From contig JANYDK010000045.1 of the NCBI GenBank assembly GCA_025363655.1, positions 1-43,172 on the forward strand: DNA of 43,172 nt, in the 5' to 3' direction. The position numbers were made by a program, and so were the translations under genes. This DNA is from Deltaproteobacteria bacterium (GTDB taxonomy: Bacteria; Myxococcota_A; Polyangia; Polyangiales; JADJMO01). A model generated the notes under the pieces. It ran no database searches and was not told where the DNA came from. It saw only the letters and a program-made list of their open reading frames with translations. Positions 9,449 through 19,000 of this stretch are shown one piece after another. Position 1 is the stretch's first letter. Each line of letters begins with the position of its first letter.

Positions 9449-11503
9449 TCACACCTCGACCTTTCTCCGTTGGAGGTCTGCGCTCCTCGCGAGCGCGAGC
9501 AGATCGAGCACCAAGGTCGGCCTCCCGTCGCCGAGATCGGTCGTGCCCGACACGCCGTCGACGGCGACCAAGGGATCGTTGACGGGCCGGACCACGACCT
9601 CTTTCTGCCCGAGCATGTTGTCGACTTCGAAGGCGAAGACGTCGGCATCGCGTCGCACGATGATCGCCTTGGGCTTCGTCTTCCCGAGCGCGCTCGAAAC
9701 CGGAAGTCCCAGGAGCGTGCGCAGCGTGTAGAGCGGCAGCACGTCGCCGCCCCGTCGCAACATGCGCAGCGAATCGCCCTTTGCGCGCGGGTCGGGCGCG
9801 ATCGAGAGGTGCTCGGCGTCGACCTCGGCGAGGCTGTCCACCGTGTTCACCGGGACGACGAAGCGACGGTCTCCGCAGAGGAACGAGAACACGTCGAGGA
9901 TGGTCAGGCTGAGCGGCACCAGCATGGTGAAGCGTGTGCCGACGCCCGGAGTCGAGGCCAGTGAGACGCGACCGCCGAGCTGGTCGACGACGATGCGCTT
10001 GACGATGTCCATGCCGAGGCCACGACCGCTCACGTGCGTCGCCTTGTCGAGCGTGGAGAGGCCCGGCCGCGCGATCATCGCGAAGAGCTCGGCGTCGTTC
10101 TCCGGCGGCGGAAGGCCGGCGCGCCGCGCGACCGCCGAGCGATCGATGCCGCGACCATCGTCCTCGACCACCAGCGCGAGCTGATGGCCCGAACGCTCGA
10201 CGCAACTGAGGCGAATCATTCCGTCCTCGGGCTTGCCTCGCGCTCGTCGCTCGTCGGGCGTTTCGAGCGCGTGATCGACCGCGTTGCGAAGGAGATGGAC
10301 GATCGCGGGGAAGAGCCGATCGGCGACCGATTTGTCGAGCTCACTGCGACCGGCTTCGACCTCGAGCGTGACCCGCTTGCCGGAGCTGCGACTGAGCCCA
10401 CGCACGAGCAAGGGCGCGCGCTCGAGCACTTCGGCGACCGGGACCATTCGCGCACGCATGATCGCGGCGCGCAGGTCTCGCAGCTGCCGACCTTGCTGCG
10501 CGATGATTCCGTGCAATTCCCGCAGGTCGCGTCGATCGCCGGGAACCTCGGCCACGGCGGCTTCCAGCCGAGAGCGATTGATCACCAGCGCCGAGAGACA
10601 TTCGAGCGCATCGTCGAGCCGAGAGACCTCGACCCGCACGACATCGCGTCGGTCGTCGACCGGTTCGTCCTCGGCGATTCGGTCGTCCTCGCCGCCCTGG
10701 AGCTCGGTCGTCTCCGTCGTCTCCGTGGTCCCCGTCGCCTCCCCGCGCGCAGCGAAGGGCTGCACCTCGCTCGGCGTCGTCGAGGCGACGGCCGCGATCG
10801 TCTCGTTCGAGGCGTCGGTGAGCAAGAGCAGTACGAAAGCGACGCCCGCGGAGGCGCCATCGGCCGTGCGGATGCTGCGGGGCAGTACCTTCACGATTTC
10901 GGCGACCTTGGTCATCTTCTCGCGGACGCTGGTGATGTTCACGCCGACCTGCGCGCGCGCCGCCGACGGAACGAAGTCGACCCGAAGGGCGCGTAGGCCT
11001 TTGCCGAGGCCGCGGAGGATCTGGTCGCGCTCCATCTGCGTCAGCTTCGCGAGCAGCTCCGGCTCGAGCGTGAGGTCTCCCTCTTCCCGACTGCGCGGCG
11101 GTTGCGCCTGCACCGAGGCGATCGCCTCGATCAGGGCCCTCGGTGCCGCGGTGAGTGGCTCCTTCTTCGCCATTCGCCGGAGCGAGTCTTCGATGAAGGC
11201 AATTCCGCGCAAGATCTCGTCGATCGCCCGCGCCGCCAGCGCGCCGCCCGCGCGATCGGCCGACCGCAGCAGCGTCTCGAGCTCGTGCGAGACGTCGACG
11301 ATCGGCTCGGCGCCGACCATCGCCGAAAGCCCCTTCACGGTGTGGAGCGCGCGGAAGAGATCGCGCACCGCACGGGGATGGGTCTCGCGCTTCTGCAGCG
11401 CCGCGTCGATGGCCAACACGCAGGTCCGGGCGGTCGAAAGGTGCTCTTCCGTCTCGGCGAGGTAGCCGGCGCGGAACTCCTCGACGTCGAGGGCGTCGGT
11501 CAT
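9449..11503 (-). CDS. cheA: Chemotaxis histidine kinase CheA
   Basis: A 684-residue CheA. An Hpt domain covers about residues 1-105 with phosphorylated H54 in RALHTVKG. A variable, acidic linker with a TETTETTELQ stretch follows. Then come a dimerisation domain (LSALVINRSRLE...), a HATPase domain (N-box LLRNAVDHAL, G1 VEDDGRGID, G2 GRGLGMDIVK) and a C-terminal CheW-like regulatory domain from LSLTILDVFSF. It phosphorylates the response regulator encoded just upstream and probably the receivers of CheB and of the hybrid kinase. No receiver is fused at its C-terminus, unlike FrzE. Start and stop overlap or abut the neighbouring genes. Confidence 0.95.
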   Translation of the reverse strand: MTDALDVEEFRAGYLAETEEHLSTARTCVLAIDAALQKRETHPRAVRDLFRALHTVKGLSAMVGAEPIVDVSHELETLLRSADRAGGALAARAIDEILRGIAFIEDSLRRMAKKEPLTAAPRALIEAIASVQAQPPRSREEGDLTLEPELLAKLTQMERDQILRGLGKGLRALRVDFVPSAARAQVGVNITSVREKMTKVAEIVKVLPRSIRTADGASAGVAFVLLLLTDASNETIAAVASTTPSEVQPFAARGEATGTTETTETTELQGGEDDRIAEDEPVDDRRDVVRVEVSRLDDALECLSALVINRSRLEAAVAEVPGDRRDLRELHGIIAQQGRQLRDLRAAIMRARMVPVAEVLERAPLLVRGLSRSSGKRVTLEVEAGRSELDKSVADRLFPAIVHLLRNAVDHALETPDERRARGKPEDGMIRLSCVERSGHQLALVVEDDGRGIDRSAVARRAGLPPPENDAELFAMIARPGLSTLDKATHVSGRGLGMDIVKRIVVDQLGGRVSLASTPGVGTRFTMLVPLSLTILDVFSFLCGDRRFVVPVNTVDSLAEVDAEHLSIAPDPRAKGDSLRMLRRGGDVLPLYTLRTLLGLPVSSALGKTKPKAIIVRRDADVFAFEVDNMLGQKEVVVRPVNDPLVAVDGVSGTTDLGDGRPTLVLDLLALARSADLQRRKVEV

Positions 11504-11889
11504 CGCCCTTCGGCACCGGCCGACGAGAGGAGACCTCGAACCTCTGCGAGCAACGATTCTGGCGTGAACGGCTTGGTCAAGTAGCGCGAAGCTCCAGCGC
11601 CGAGCGCCTGCTCGCGCGACGACTCGTCTCCACGCGTCGTCACCACGATGATCGGCAACGACTTCAACGTGTCCTGACTCCGTACGAACTCGACCACTTC
11701 GATGCCGCCGATGTCGGGCATGTTGAGATCGAGCACCAGGAGATGAAACGGCTTCAAAGACAGCACTTCGATCGCTTCGAGCCCGCTCCCCGCGTGGGTG
11801 AACGCGAGGTCACCCGCGGGCCTGAGGCAAGCGACGATCATGTCGCGCATGACCTTGCTGTCGTCGACGACGAGTAAATCCTTCACCAT
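11500..11889 (-). CDS. CheY-like single-domain response regulator
   Basis: A 129-residue receiver domain with nothing attached. It shows LLVVDDSKVMRDMI at the N-terminus (acidic pair), the phosphoacceptor in LVLDLNMPDIGG, the Thr in VVTTRG and the Lys in YLTKPFTP. It is the first gene of the chemosensory operon, overlaps cheA (ATGA) and is the natural phosphate receiver of this CheA. The ATG at 11889 is chosen; an upstream TTG in frame adds 11 residues without homology. A TTGACG hexamer lies upstream (plus coordinates 11917-11922), but the matching -10 is poor, so I do not call a promoter. Confidence 0.92.
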   Translation of the reverse strand: MVKDLLVVDDSKVMRDMIVACLRPAGDLAFTHAGSGLEAIEVLSLKPFHLLVLDLNMPDIGGIEVVEFVRSQDTLKSLPIIVVTTRGDESSREQALGAGASRYLTKPFTPESLLAEVRGLLSSAGAEGR

Positions 11890-12001
11890 CGCAGTTTTCG
11901 TCTGTCGGGATAGACCCGTCAACGTCGCGGGGCCGTGGCGAATGAGCGCCGTTCGGAGGTTCAGTGAGGCAATTTGGCTCCTACGCGCTCACTCTACTCG
12001 C

Positions 12002-13078
12002 TCAATGGACCGTCACACTCACGTCGATCTCCACGACCACCTCGCGTCGAACGAGTTTCATCAGTGCGGCCTCTTCGCCGTCGAGATCGCCGATCCGCGC
12101 CCCGAGGGCCCCCCGCTCGAAGGAGTCGATGACGATGGGATGGATGTAGCACTTGCGACAGACCGTGGGGGTGTTGCCGAGCCGGGACGCCACCAAGCGA
12201 ATGGCCTCGTTCACCAGTCGTTTGGTCTCGGCCGCCGAGCTCGCGGGTGGGTGCTCGCGGAGCGCCCGCGCGGCGAGCAACGTCCCGGCGAGGGTTCGAT
12301 AGTCCTTGGCCGTGAAGTCACCACCCGACACCTCTCGCAGGTAGTCGTTCACATCCGAAGATTCGATGGCATGGGTGGCGCCCTGGTCGTCGACGAACTC
12401 GAAGAGCCGTTGCCCCGGAAGCTCTTCGCAACGCTGTAAAATCCGCGCCAGACGCCGATCGCGGAGGTGAATCGAATGGACCTTACCGCTCTTGCCGCGG
12501 AAATCGAATTGGATGTCGGTGCCATCGACGACGACGTGCCGGTTGCGCATCGTCGTCAGACCGAATGAGCGATTCTCTCTCGCATACTCTTCGTTGCCGA
12601 CGCGGATGCTGGTCAGCTCGAGGAGCCGCAAGAGCGTGGCGATGACCTTCTCGCGCGGCAATCCCCGCAGCGCCAGGTCGCGCTCGACGGCAGCACGAAC
12701 GCGGGGGAGCACGGCGCCGAACTCGACGACACGGTGATATTTGTTGGTGTCGCGCTCGATTCGCCAACGCGGGTGATATCGATATTGCTTACGGCCCTTG
12801 GCGTCGCGCCCCGTGGCTTGGATGTGCCCGTGCTCGAGGGGCGAGATCCACACGTCGGTCCAGGCCGGGGGAATGGCCAACGAGCGAATGCGATCGCGGA
12901 TCCCGGCGTCGCGCATCGGCTTGCCCGCTGGGTCGACGTAGCGAAAGCGCGTAGGCGAGCCGAGCCGTCGAATGCCCGGGGTCCTGTCCGAGACCCAACG
13001 TAGACCCGCTGCGCGTGCATCGTCGTTGGCTCGATGATCGACGGCGAGGTTGGACACTTCGGCAGCTCCGGCGATCAA
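12002..13078 (-). CDS. DNA topoisomerase IB (poxvirus/bacterial type)
   Basis: About 358 residues. It relaxes supercoiled DNA through a 3'-phosphotyrosine intermediate. Catalytic residues can be read in order: R159 in LTSIRVGNEEY, a Lys in FRGKSGKVH, R261 in KDYRTLAGT, and the nucleophile Y311 in CRKCYIHP. The N-terminal domain carries GIRRLG...FRYVD and IPPAWTDVWI, typical of bacterial TopIB. The start is uncertain. TTG at 13078 overlaps the BON gene stop (TTGA), whereas GTG at 13057 has a GGAG 9-10 bases upstream and gives 351 residues. It follows the BON gene in what looks like one transcript. Confidence 0.93.
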   Translation of the reverse strand: MIAGAAEVSNLAVDHRANDDARAAGLRWVSDRTPGIRRLGSPTRFRYVDPAGKPMRDAGIRDRIRSLAIPPAWTDVWISPLEHGHIQATGRDAKGRKQYRYHPRWRIERDTNKYHRVVEFGAVLPRVRAAVERDLALRGLPREKVIATLLRLLELTSIRVGNEEYARENRSFGLTTMRNRHVVVDGTDIQFDFRGKSGKVHSIHLRDRRLARILQRCEELPGQRLFEFVDDQGATHAIESSDVNDYLREVSGGDFTAKDYRTLAGTLLAARALREHPPASSAAETKRLVNEAIRLVASRLGNTPTVCRKCYIHPIVIDSFERGALGARIGDLDGEEAALMKLVRREVVVEIDVSVTVH

Positions 13079-13401
13079 TGCTTCTGCGGTTGCCTCGGCG
13101 CGGCTGCGCTCGGGGCCATTCCGATGCCCAACCCACTCTGCGAATCACTCGAGAGCGTGGTCTCTCCGATGCGAAGTTGGTTGTGCACTTCGGTGACGCC
13201 GCGGACCTTCTTGGCCGCCTCTTCGGCCGCCAGCTTCATGTGATGGCTGGTCACGGTGCCGGTCAACGTGACGACGCTCGCCGTCACGTCGACCTCGATC
13301 TCCGAAGCGTCGAGCGCGCCCGCCTCCTGCAGCGTGTCCGAGACCGCTTCCCGCAGGTCCGTGTCCGATACGCCCTCGTTCGTCGGCTTCGCAGTTGCCA
13401 T
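13075..13401 (-). CDS. BON-domain protein
   Basis: A 108-residue protein with a single BON domain (about residues 10-75): TDLREAVSDTLQEAG, IEVDVTASVVTLTGTV and VRGVTEVHNQL are the usual helix-strand-strand pattern. BON domains are found in OsmY-like and secretin-associated proteins and are thought to contact membranes or phospholipids. There is no clear signal peptide from the chosen ATG, so a cytoplasmic place is possible. An upstream start at 13422 would add MLPWVVP and has no better ribosome site. The C-terminal 35 residues are Ser/Pro/Gln-rich and look disordered. It is coupled to topoisomerase IB by overlap. Confidence 0.85.
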   Translation of the reverse strand: MATAKPTNEGVSDTDLREAVSDTLQEAGALDASEIEVDVTASVVTLTGTVTSHHMKLAAEEAAKKVRGVTEVHNQLRIGETTLSSDSQSGLGIGMAPSAAAPRQPQKH

Positions 13402-13442
13402 GGGCACGACCCATGGAAGCATCGTGCCAAGGGTCGGTGCGA

Positions 13443-13760
13443 TCAGGGGACGGTGCTACCGCATTGCGTGGCGCACTTGAATGTAGCGGACGTGCAGCTC
13501 TTGTCGCCGATGCAGTCATCGCACTGCTGCACCTTGCTGAAGTAGTCAGCGTCCTTGGCCGCGGCGCTGTTGCAGCGATCGCGACAGCCCGCCTGGTCGT
13601 ACTTGGAGTCGTAGCAATCAGCGTAGCGTGAGCAGATTTGGCTGCAGTCGATCTTGCGTTCGACCGAGCTGCAACCGGTGTTGCCTTGGCCGAAGAAGGC
13701 GATGGTGAGAACGACGAAGAGAGAAGCGGTGAAGACCCGAAGGGGTATGCGGTGATTCAT
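13443..13760 (-). CDS. Small Cys-rich secreted protein
   Basis: A 105-residue protein with a signal peptide: residues 1-24 include basic HRIPLR, then a hydrophobic run VFTASLFVVLTIAFFG. It is followed by NTGC, a possible but non-canonical lipobox. The mature part contains about ten further Cys in a spaced pattern (CSQICSRYADCYDSKY, CRDRC, CDDCIG, SCTS, CATQC), suggesting several disulfides and an extracytoplasmic position. Similar small Cys-rich proteins are frequent in myxobacterial genomes. Function unknown. It lies 41 bases upstream of the BON gene start, on the same strand. Confidence 0.75.
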   Translation of the reverse strand: MNHRIPLRVFTASLFVVLTIAFFGQGNTGCSSVERKIDCSQICSRYADCYDSKYDQAGCRDRCNSAAAKDADYFSKVQQCDDCIGDKSCTSATFKCATQCGSTVP

Positions 13761-13877
13761 GAGGAGCCCCCATCAGCAACCGCTGTGCCGATCGCGCCAA
13801 GCCGATTCGACTTCGTACCGAGCTCGATTCAGCGAGGCTCCGCGACATCACCGTTGCCTCAGGCGGGACAAAATCGC

Positions 13878-14432
13878 TCAGGAGTTGCTGCCCCGATTTC
13901 CCTTCGCGAGCTCGGTCTCCAGCGCCGTGAGCACGGCGTGGGTGTCGACCGGCTCGATCATCTCGGCGGCCTCGCGGTCCACTCGGTTCCTCACGTTCGG
14001 CAAATCGTGTCGTAGCTCCTCGAGGAGCGCGACCAACTTGGCGATCTTCCTCTCGGCGAGCAGATTGATTTGCAGATCGAGTCGCGCTCGATGCTCCACC
14101 CGGCGTCCTTGGCGGTTTTGCGCGATCAAGACCAGGATCGCGACCAGCAAGGCGACGAGGGAGATGAGCCCTTGCAGCAGCGGAAAGGGCGGCGCGTCGA
14201 GTGCGCGTCGCCCCAGCCACGGCGCCGCGAGGTTCGAGCCGACCCAGGTGACGACCACGGAGATGACCACCACGAAGAACGTCGGACTGCCCAAGAGGGC
14301 GCTCATTCGGGAAAAGCGACGGACGTGATTGCTACCTTCCGCGCGCGCCCGCTCGTGCAAGGAAGCGATGTTCTCGACGGCATCCTGGACGTGCTGCGCC
14401 AGGTCCGGTGCTTTCGTCCCTTCCTCCGACAT
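13878..14432 (-). CDS. DUF1003 membrane protein
   Basis: A 184-residue protein with two transmembrane helices (about 49-67 and 85-107). The family pattern is clear: GSPTFFVVVISVVVTWVGSN, then the short PPFPLLQGLISLVALLVAILVLIAQNRQ block and LDLQINLLAERKIAKL. DUF1003 proteins are inner-membrane proteins of unknown role. A soluble N-terminal helix and a C-terminal amphipathic helix lie on the same side of the membrane. It starts 23 bases after the catalase-related gene and probably shares its transcript. Confidence 0.85.
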   Translation of the reverse strand: MSEEGTKAPDLAQHVQDAVENIASLHERARAEGSNHVRRFSRMSALLGSPTFFVVVISVVVTWVGSNLAAPWLGRRALDAPPFPLLQGLISLVALLVAILVLIAQNRQGRRVEHRARLDLQINLLAERKIAKLVALLEELRHDLPNVRNRVDREAAEMIEPVDTHAVLTALETELAKGNRGSNS

Positions 14433-14455
14433 CGTTCAGGCGACGATCCGAGGAG

Positions 14456-15262
14456 TCATGCGAAGGCAATCGTCCGCGCAATGGGCCTCGCCGCCTGGCT
14501 CGCCTGGTAGGCACGACGACGAATCGCGTGCACCAGCCCCCGCGGAACGATGCCGCGGCCCTCGTGAAAGGGAGAGAACCGAAGCGTCTCTTGGTCGATG
14601 TCGGCGACGGAGTCGACCGTGAGCCGGGCCACTGCAGTCCACGACGTGGCGAAGGTATGGCGCACTTCCAGGTTCCACGAGCGGTCTCCGGTGAGCACGA
14701 AGGTAGCGAGCTTGGCTTCGCGGGACATCGACGTAGGGGCGGGTCGATATCGTGGGGAGAGGCGAAATTTCACCCGGCCGACCGAGGGCGCGTCGAACGG
14801 CGACACAGCCCAGTAGTGATTGGCCATGAAGTCGCTCGAATCGGTCGTCAGTGGCGCAATCGGCAGGGTGAAGGGGCTGACGATGGTGGCGAAGAGGAGG
14901 TCTTGATCGCCCTCCAGCGTCGTCGGGTCCGCGCTCTCTTCTCGACGAAAGCGAAGCGCGATGCCGAGCACCTCCAAGTGCTCGACGTCTCCGTTCCAGA
15001 GCGCGCCGGAGAAGCGCGCGAGCACCGGACCCGAGAGCAATGCGCCGAGGCTCGAGAGAGGACCATCGGCCGCCAAATTCTCCAGGCGCGCGTGGAACGT
15101 CTGTCCTCGCGGATGGAACGTGCGCGCGCGCCGGGCGCGGCTGATCGCCCCCACGACGGGAGCGATCAGCCGGCCCAGGAGATCGCCGGCCGCTTCGCGA
15201 AGATTCTCCTTCGGCTCGGCGCGCAGCAGCGTCTCTCGGGGATGGTCAGCGAGCTTGTGCAC
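14456..15262 (-). CDS. Conserved hypothetical protein, catalase-superfamily-like
   Basis: A 268-residue protein starting at a GTG that overlaps the ferritin-like gene by 17 bases. The segments RTFHPRGQTFHARL, GPVLARFSGALW, LGIALRFRRE and DLLFATIVSPF follow the order of the N-terminal catalase barrel (substrate-gate, RFS and AxRF blocks). The end, FSPFHEGRGIVPRGLVHAIRR followed by AYQASQAARP, matches a conserved tail I associate with this hypothetical family. The distal heme His of true catalases cannot be assigned, so peroxide activity is not claimed. Its pairing with a ferritin-like protein fits an oxidative-stress role, which is inference. Confidence 0.5.
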   Translation of the reverse strand: MHKLADHPRETLLRAEPKENLREAAGDLLGRLIAPVVGAISRARRARTFHPRGQTFHARLENLAADGPLSSLGALLSGPVLARFSGALWNGDVEHLEVLGIALRFRREESADPTTLEGDQDLLFATIVSPFTLPIAPLTTDSSDFMANHYWAVSPFDAPSVGRVKFRLSPRYRPAPTSMSREAKLATFVLTGDRSWNLEVRHTFATSWTAVARLTVDSVADIDQETLRFSPFHEGRGIVPRGLVHAIRRRAYQASQAARPIARTIAFA

Positions 15263-15824
15263 GATTCCACGCCTTGCCGATCATGGCGTGCACGCGCTTC
15301 TCGACGTCGGACACGTCGAGCTTGTCCTCGCGCAGCTCTTCGAGGGTGATGCGCGGAAGGATCTGGTCGAAGCGCATGACCATACGCGCCGAATCCTGAT
15401 AGCCGCGCTGCGCGAGCTTTCCAGTCACCTCGTCGCCGAGACCTTCGGCGGTCGTATAGAGGTGAAGATACGCGAACCCGAGACCACTGAAGAACGTCGC
15501 GTCGTCACGAAGGGCCTTGACGGTCTCCGAGCGGCGAACGGCGTCGATCAGCCCAGCGGCCACTCCCGCGACCGCGGCGACCGCATCCTTCACCGGGGCC
15601 GAGGCGCTGCCACCGAGCTCCTTCATGCGCGCTTCGAGCATCGCCTTCTGTTCATCGAGGATGCCCGTACCGTCGAGAACGGCCGGCATCGCATCCTTGT
15701 GACTCACCTTCTTCAAGCTCTCTGCCTGCCGCTCGAGCGCCTTCAGCCCATGAAGGACCAAGCTGTGAACGTCGCCCACGTACGTCTTCAAAGTGTCGTT
15801 CTTCTTGGTGGCGATCTCGGTCAT
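15246..15824 (-). CDS. Ferritin-like (DUF892/YciE-related) helical protein
   Basis: A 192-residue all-helical protein. Residues 10-60 (LKTYVGDVHSLVLHGLKALERQ) and 60-190 suggest a four-helix bundle as in the DUF892/YciE ferritin-like group, including a late helix with AYLHLYTTAEGLGDEV. Candidate metal ligands (E, H) are present but the exact di-iron set cannot be fixed by eye. Start at 15824, with AAGGAA about 7 bases upstream. It is the first gene of the minus-strand stress block and is divergent from the large hybrid kinase gene. Confidence is moderate for the fold and low for a precise role. Confidence 0.6.
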   Translation of the reverse strand: MTEIATKKNDTLKTYVGDVHSLVLHGLKALERQAESLKKVSHKDAMPAVLDGTGILDEQKAMLEARMKELGGSASAPVKDAVAAVAGVAAGLIDAVRRSETVKALRDDATFFSGLGFAYLHLYTTAEGLGDEVTGKLAQRGYQDSARMVMRFDQILPRITLEELREDKLDVSDVEKRVHAMIGKAWNRAQAR

Positions 15825-15978
15825 GGGAGTTCCTTTCGGTGGAGCACGGAGCCCGTGCAAGTCTTCGACCCGCCGCCCCCGCTATGGCGGTGACGAGATG
15901 ATCGAAGTGCGTGCCGAGCGGACAGCAAAGGCCGCTCCAACGTCCTCACCCGGAGGGAACGTCATTGCCGGGGCGAAG

Positions 15979-16021
15979 CGCCTCGCCGAGGCAAACCGCC
16001 TCGCCGGGCCGCGCATGCGCG
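15979..16021. repeat. Direct repeat, small hairpin and 12-base palindrome upstream of the hybrid kinase
   Basis: In the 226-base divergent intergenic region CGCCTCGCCG occurs at 15979-15988 and again at 15997-16006. GCCTC-GCC-GAGGC at 15980-15992 can fold into a short hairpin, and CGCGCATGCGCG at 16010-16021 is a perfect palindrome. They sit 30-72 bases before the kinase start, where a regulator could bind. In GC-rich DNA such motifs also arise by chance, so a regulatory role is only a possibility. Confidence 0.35.
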
Positions 16022-16050
16022 TAGCCATCATGAGCTAAGCTGAAGATTCG

Positions 16051-19000
16051 ATGGTCGGTCCTATCTCGAAGTCGCCCCGTGCCCCCAGTGCGGTGCCAGA
16101 GCACATTCGACGCAAAGATTGGTCGACGACGCCGCTCGGACCGATGGCCAGTTGGCCCGCGAGCTTGCAGACCGTGCTGCGGTTGATGCTCAGCTCCCGC
16201 TACGCGATGTGGCTCGGCTGGGGCCCGGAGCTGACCTTCTTCTACAACGACGCTTACGTCGAGCAGACCCTCGGCTCGAAGCATCCGGAAACGCTCGGTC
16301 GGCCCTTTCGCGAGGTGTGGTCCGAGGTCTGGGACACGCTTCGTCCGCGCATCGATCAGGTGTTGGAGACAGGTGAAGCGACTTGGGACGAAGGGCTGAT
16401 GCTCTTTCTCGAACGCGATGGCCGCGCCGAGGAGACCTACCATACGTTCTCGTACAGCGCGGCGCCCGGCGACGCGCCGGGAGAGATCGCCGGCATCTTC
16501 TGCGTCGTCATCGAAGAGACCGAACGGGTGATCAGCGAGCGGCGCATCACGCTGCTCGGCGCGTTCGCGGAGCGGCTCAACGCCGCGCAGACCGAGGCCG
16601 AGGTCTTCTTCGCTCTCGAGCAGTGCCTGGCAGCCGAAGCGCGCGACATTCCGTTCTCGGCGACGTATCTCTTCGACGAGCGCGGTGCGGCTCGGCAGGT
16701 CTCGTCGACCGGACTCATCGAGAACGACGCGACCTGGCCGTTTGCCGAGGCGCAGGCGATGGGAGCGCCGGCCTTGGTCACGCTCGATGCCGCGCGAGTG
16801 TGGCCGAAGGGGCCGTGGGACAAGCCTCCGACGAACGCGTTGCTCGTCCCGATTGCCAATCAGGGTCACGGCCGAATCGGCGGCATCTTCGTCGCCGCGC
16901 TCAACCCCTATCGTCCACACGACCAGGGCTTTCCCGAGTTCGTGCAGCTCCTGGTCGGTCAAATCGCCGCAGCGCTGACCAATGCGCGCTCGCTCGAGGA
17001 GGAGAAGAAGCGCGCCGATGCGCTCGCCGAGATCGATCGCGCGAAGACGGCCTTCTTCTCCAACGTCAGTCACGAATTCCGCACGCCGCTGACCCTCATG
17101 CTCGGTCCGACCGAGGACGCACTGGCCAGTCCGAACGGCGCGCTGGTCGGTGAAAACCTGGAGATCGTGCATCGAAACGAGCTGCGGCTGCTCAAGCTCG
17201 TGAACACGTTGCTCGACTTCTCGCGTCTCGAGAGCGGGCGCGCGACTGCCAAGTACGTCGCGACCGATCTCTCGGCGCTGACGGCTGATTTGGTGAGCGC
17301 CTTTCGCTCGGCGACCGAGCGCGCGGGCATCGAGCTGGTGTTCGCGTCGTCGAGCTCCTCCGAGTCGATCTTCGTCGATCACGACATGTGGGAGAAGATC
17401 GTCTTCAATCTTCTCTCGAACGCCCTCAAGTTCACTTTTCACGGAACCATCACGGTGGCGGTGCGCGACGCCGGCGACGCGGTCGAGCTGACGGTGCGCG
17501 ACACCGGGGTGGGCATTCCCGAAGCCGAGTTGCCGCACCTCTTCGAGCGATTCCATCGGGTCGAGAACACGCGCGCACGGACGCACGAGGGTTCGGGCAT
17601 CGGGCTCGCGCTCGTGAGCGAGCTGACGCGCATGCACGGCGGAGAGGTGACCGTCCGCAGCGAGGTCGACGTCGGCTCGACCTTCAGCGTACGAGTCCCC
17701 AAAGGAAGCGCTCATCTTCCCACGGAAAAACTAGGCGATTCGTCGCCGCGCACTTCGGCGGCCACCGGGGCGCGCTTCTACGTCGAAGAGGCCACGCGCT
17801 GGCTCCCCGCGCCCTCTCCTCGAGAGAGTTCGGTCCCCGCGTCCGACGTCGCGCCGCCTGGCGAAGGGCCAGGGCCGGAACGCATTCTCCTCGCCGACGA
17901 CAACGCCGACATGCGCGAGTACCTCGAGAGGTTGCTCTCTCCGCATTGGAGCGTCGAAGCGGTCGACAACGGCGGCAGCGCGCTCGCCGCCGCGCGCATG
18001 CGACGCCCGACGCTGATTCTCACCGACGTGATGATGCCGGTGCTCGACGGCTTCGGTCTGCTCCGCGCCCTGCGCGCCGATCCGGTGACCGCGGGCATTC
18101 CGGTGTTGCTCTTGTCGGCACGCGCGGGAGAAGAGGCGCGCGTCGAGGGCATCGCGGCAGGCGCCGACGACTACGTGGTCAAGCCGTTCGCCGCGCGCGA
18201 GCTGGTGGCGCGCGTCGCCGCCCATTTGCAGCTGACGAAGGTCCGCGGCGCGCTCACGGCGGAACGAGAGCGCCTGGCGATCGCCCAGAGCGTCGGCAAC
18301 TTCGGCATCTTCGACTGGGACATTGCGAAGAACGAGCTCTACTGGTCACCCGAGCTCTATCGTCTGCTCGGCCTCGAGGCCGACGCCATTCCGCCGTCGT
18401 TCGAGGCGTGGACCGAGCGGATGCATCCCGACCATCGCGAGAGGGCGCTGTCGCAACATCGCGAGGCCGTCGAACAGCAGAAGATCATGCGCGAGGCCGA
18501 GCTGCAGATGCGGCTCCCCGACGGCTCGTATCGCTGGATTCGCACGGTGCAGCGCATCTTCTATTCCGACGCCGACGAGGCCGTTCGCGTGGTCGGCGCA
18601 GCGGTCGACATCCAATCGGTGGTGCACGCGCGCGAGGTCGAGAGAGAGCAGATGGTCCGCGCGAATCACGAACGCGAATCCCTCCTCATCGAAGCTCGAT
18701 CGGCCAATCGCGCGAAGGACGAGTTCCTCGCCATGCTCGGTCACGAGCTCCGCAATCCACTCGCGCCCATGCTCACGGCGCTGCAGGTGCTGCGGGTGCG
18801 CGGAATCGAGGGAGGCGAACGTGAGCGGACGATCCTCGAACGGCAGGTGCATCATCTGGTGCGGCTGATCGACGATCTGCTCGACGTCTCGCGAATCGCC
18901 CGTGGTCAGGTCGTGCTCCAACGAGTGCGCGTCGAGATCGCCGAGGTGATCGCCAAGGCCGTCGAGGCGGCGGCCCCGCTGATGGAATCGAAGGAGCATC

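Noticed and set aside
11894-11922. Sigma-70-like promoter (TTGACG, 17-base gap) before the chemosensory operon
   Set aside because: The -10 candidate GAAAAC is poor and the implied start would be at the ATG itself. Too weak to list as a feature.
15946-17715. Long open frame of 589 codons on the minus strand across the hybrid kinase gene
   Set aside because: It lies antisense to clearly conserved PAS, GAF and kinase domains. Its translation is Arg/Glu-rich without motifs, a usual mirror effect in GC-rich DNA.
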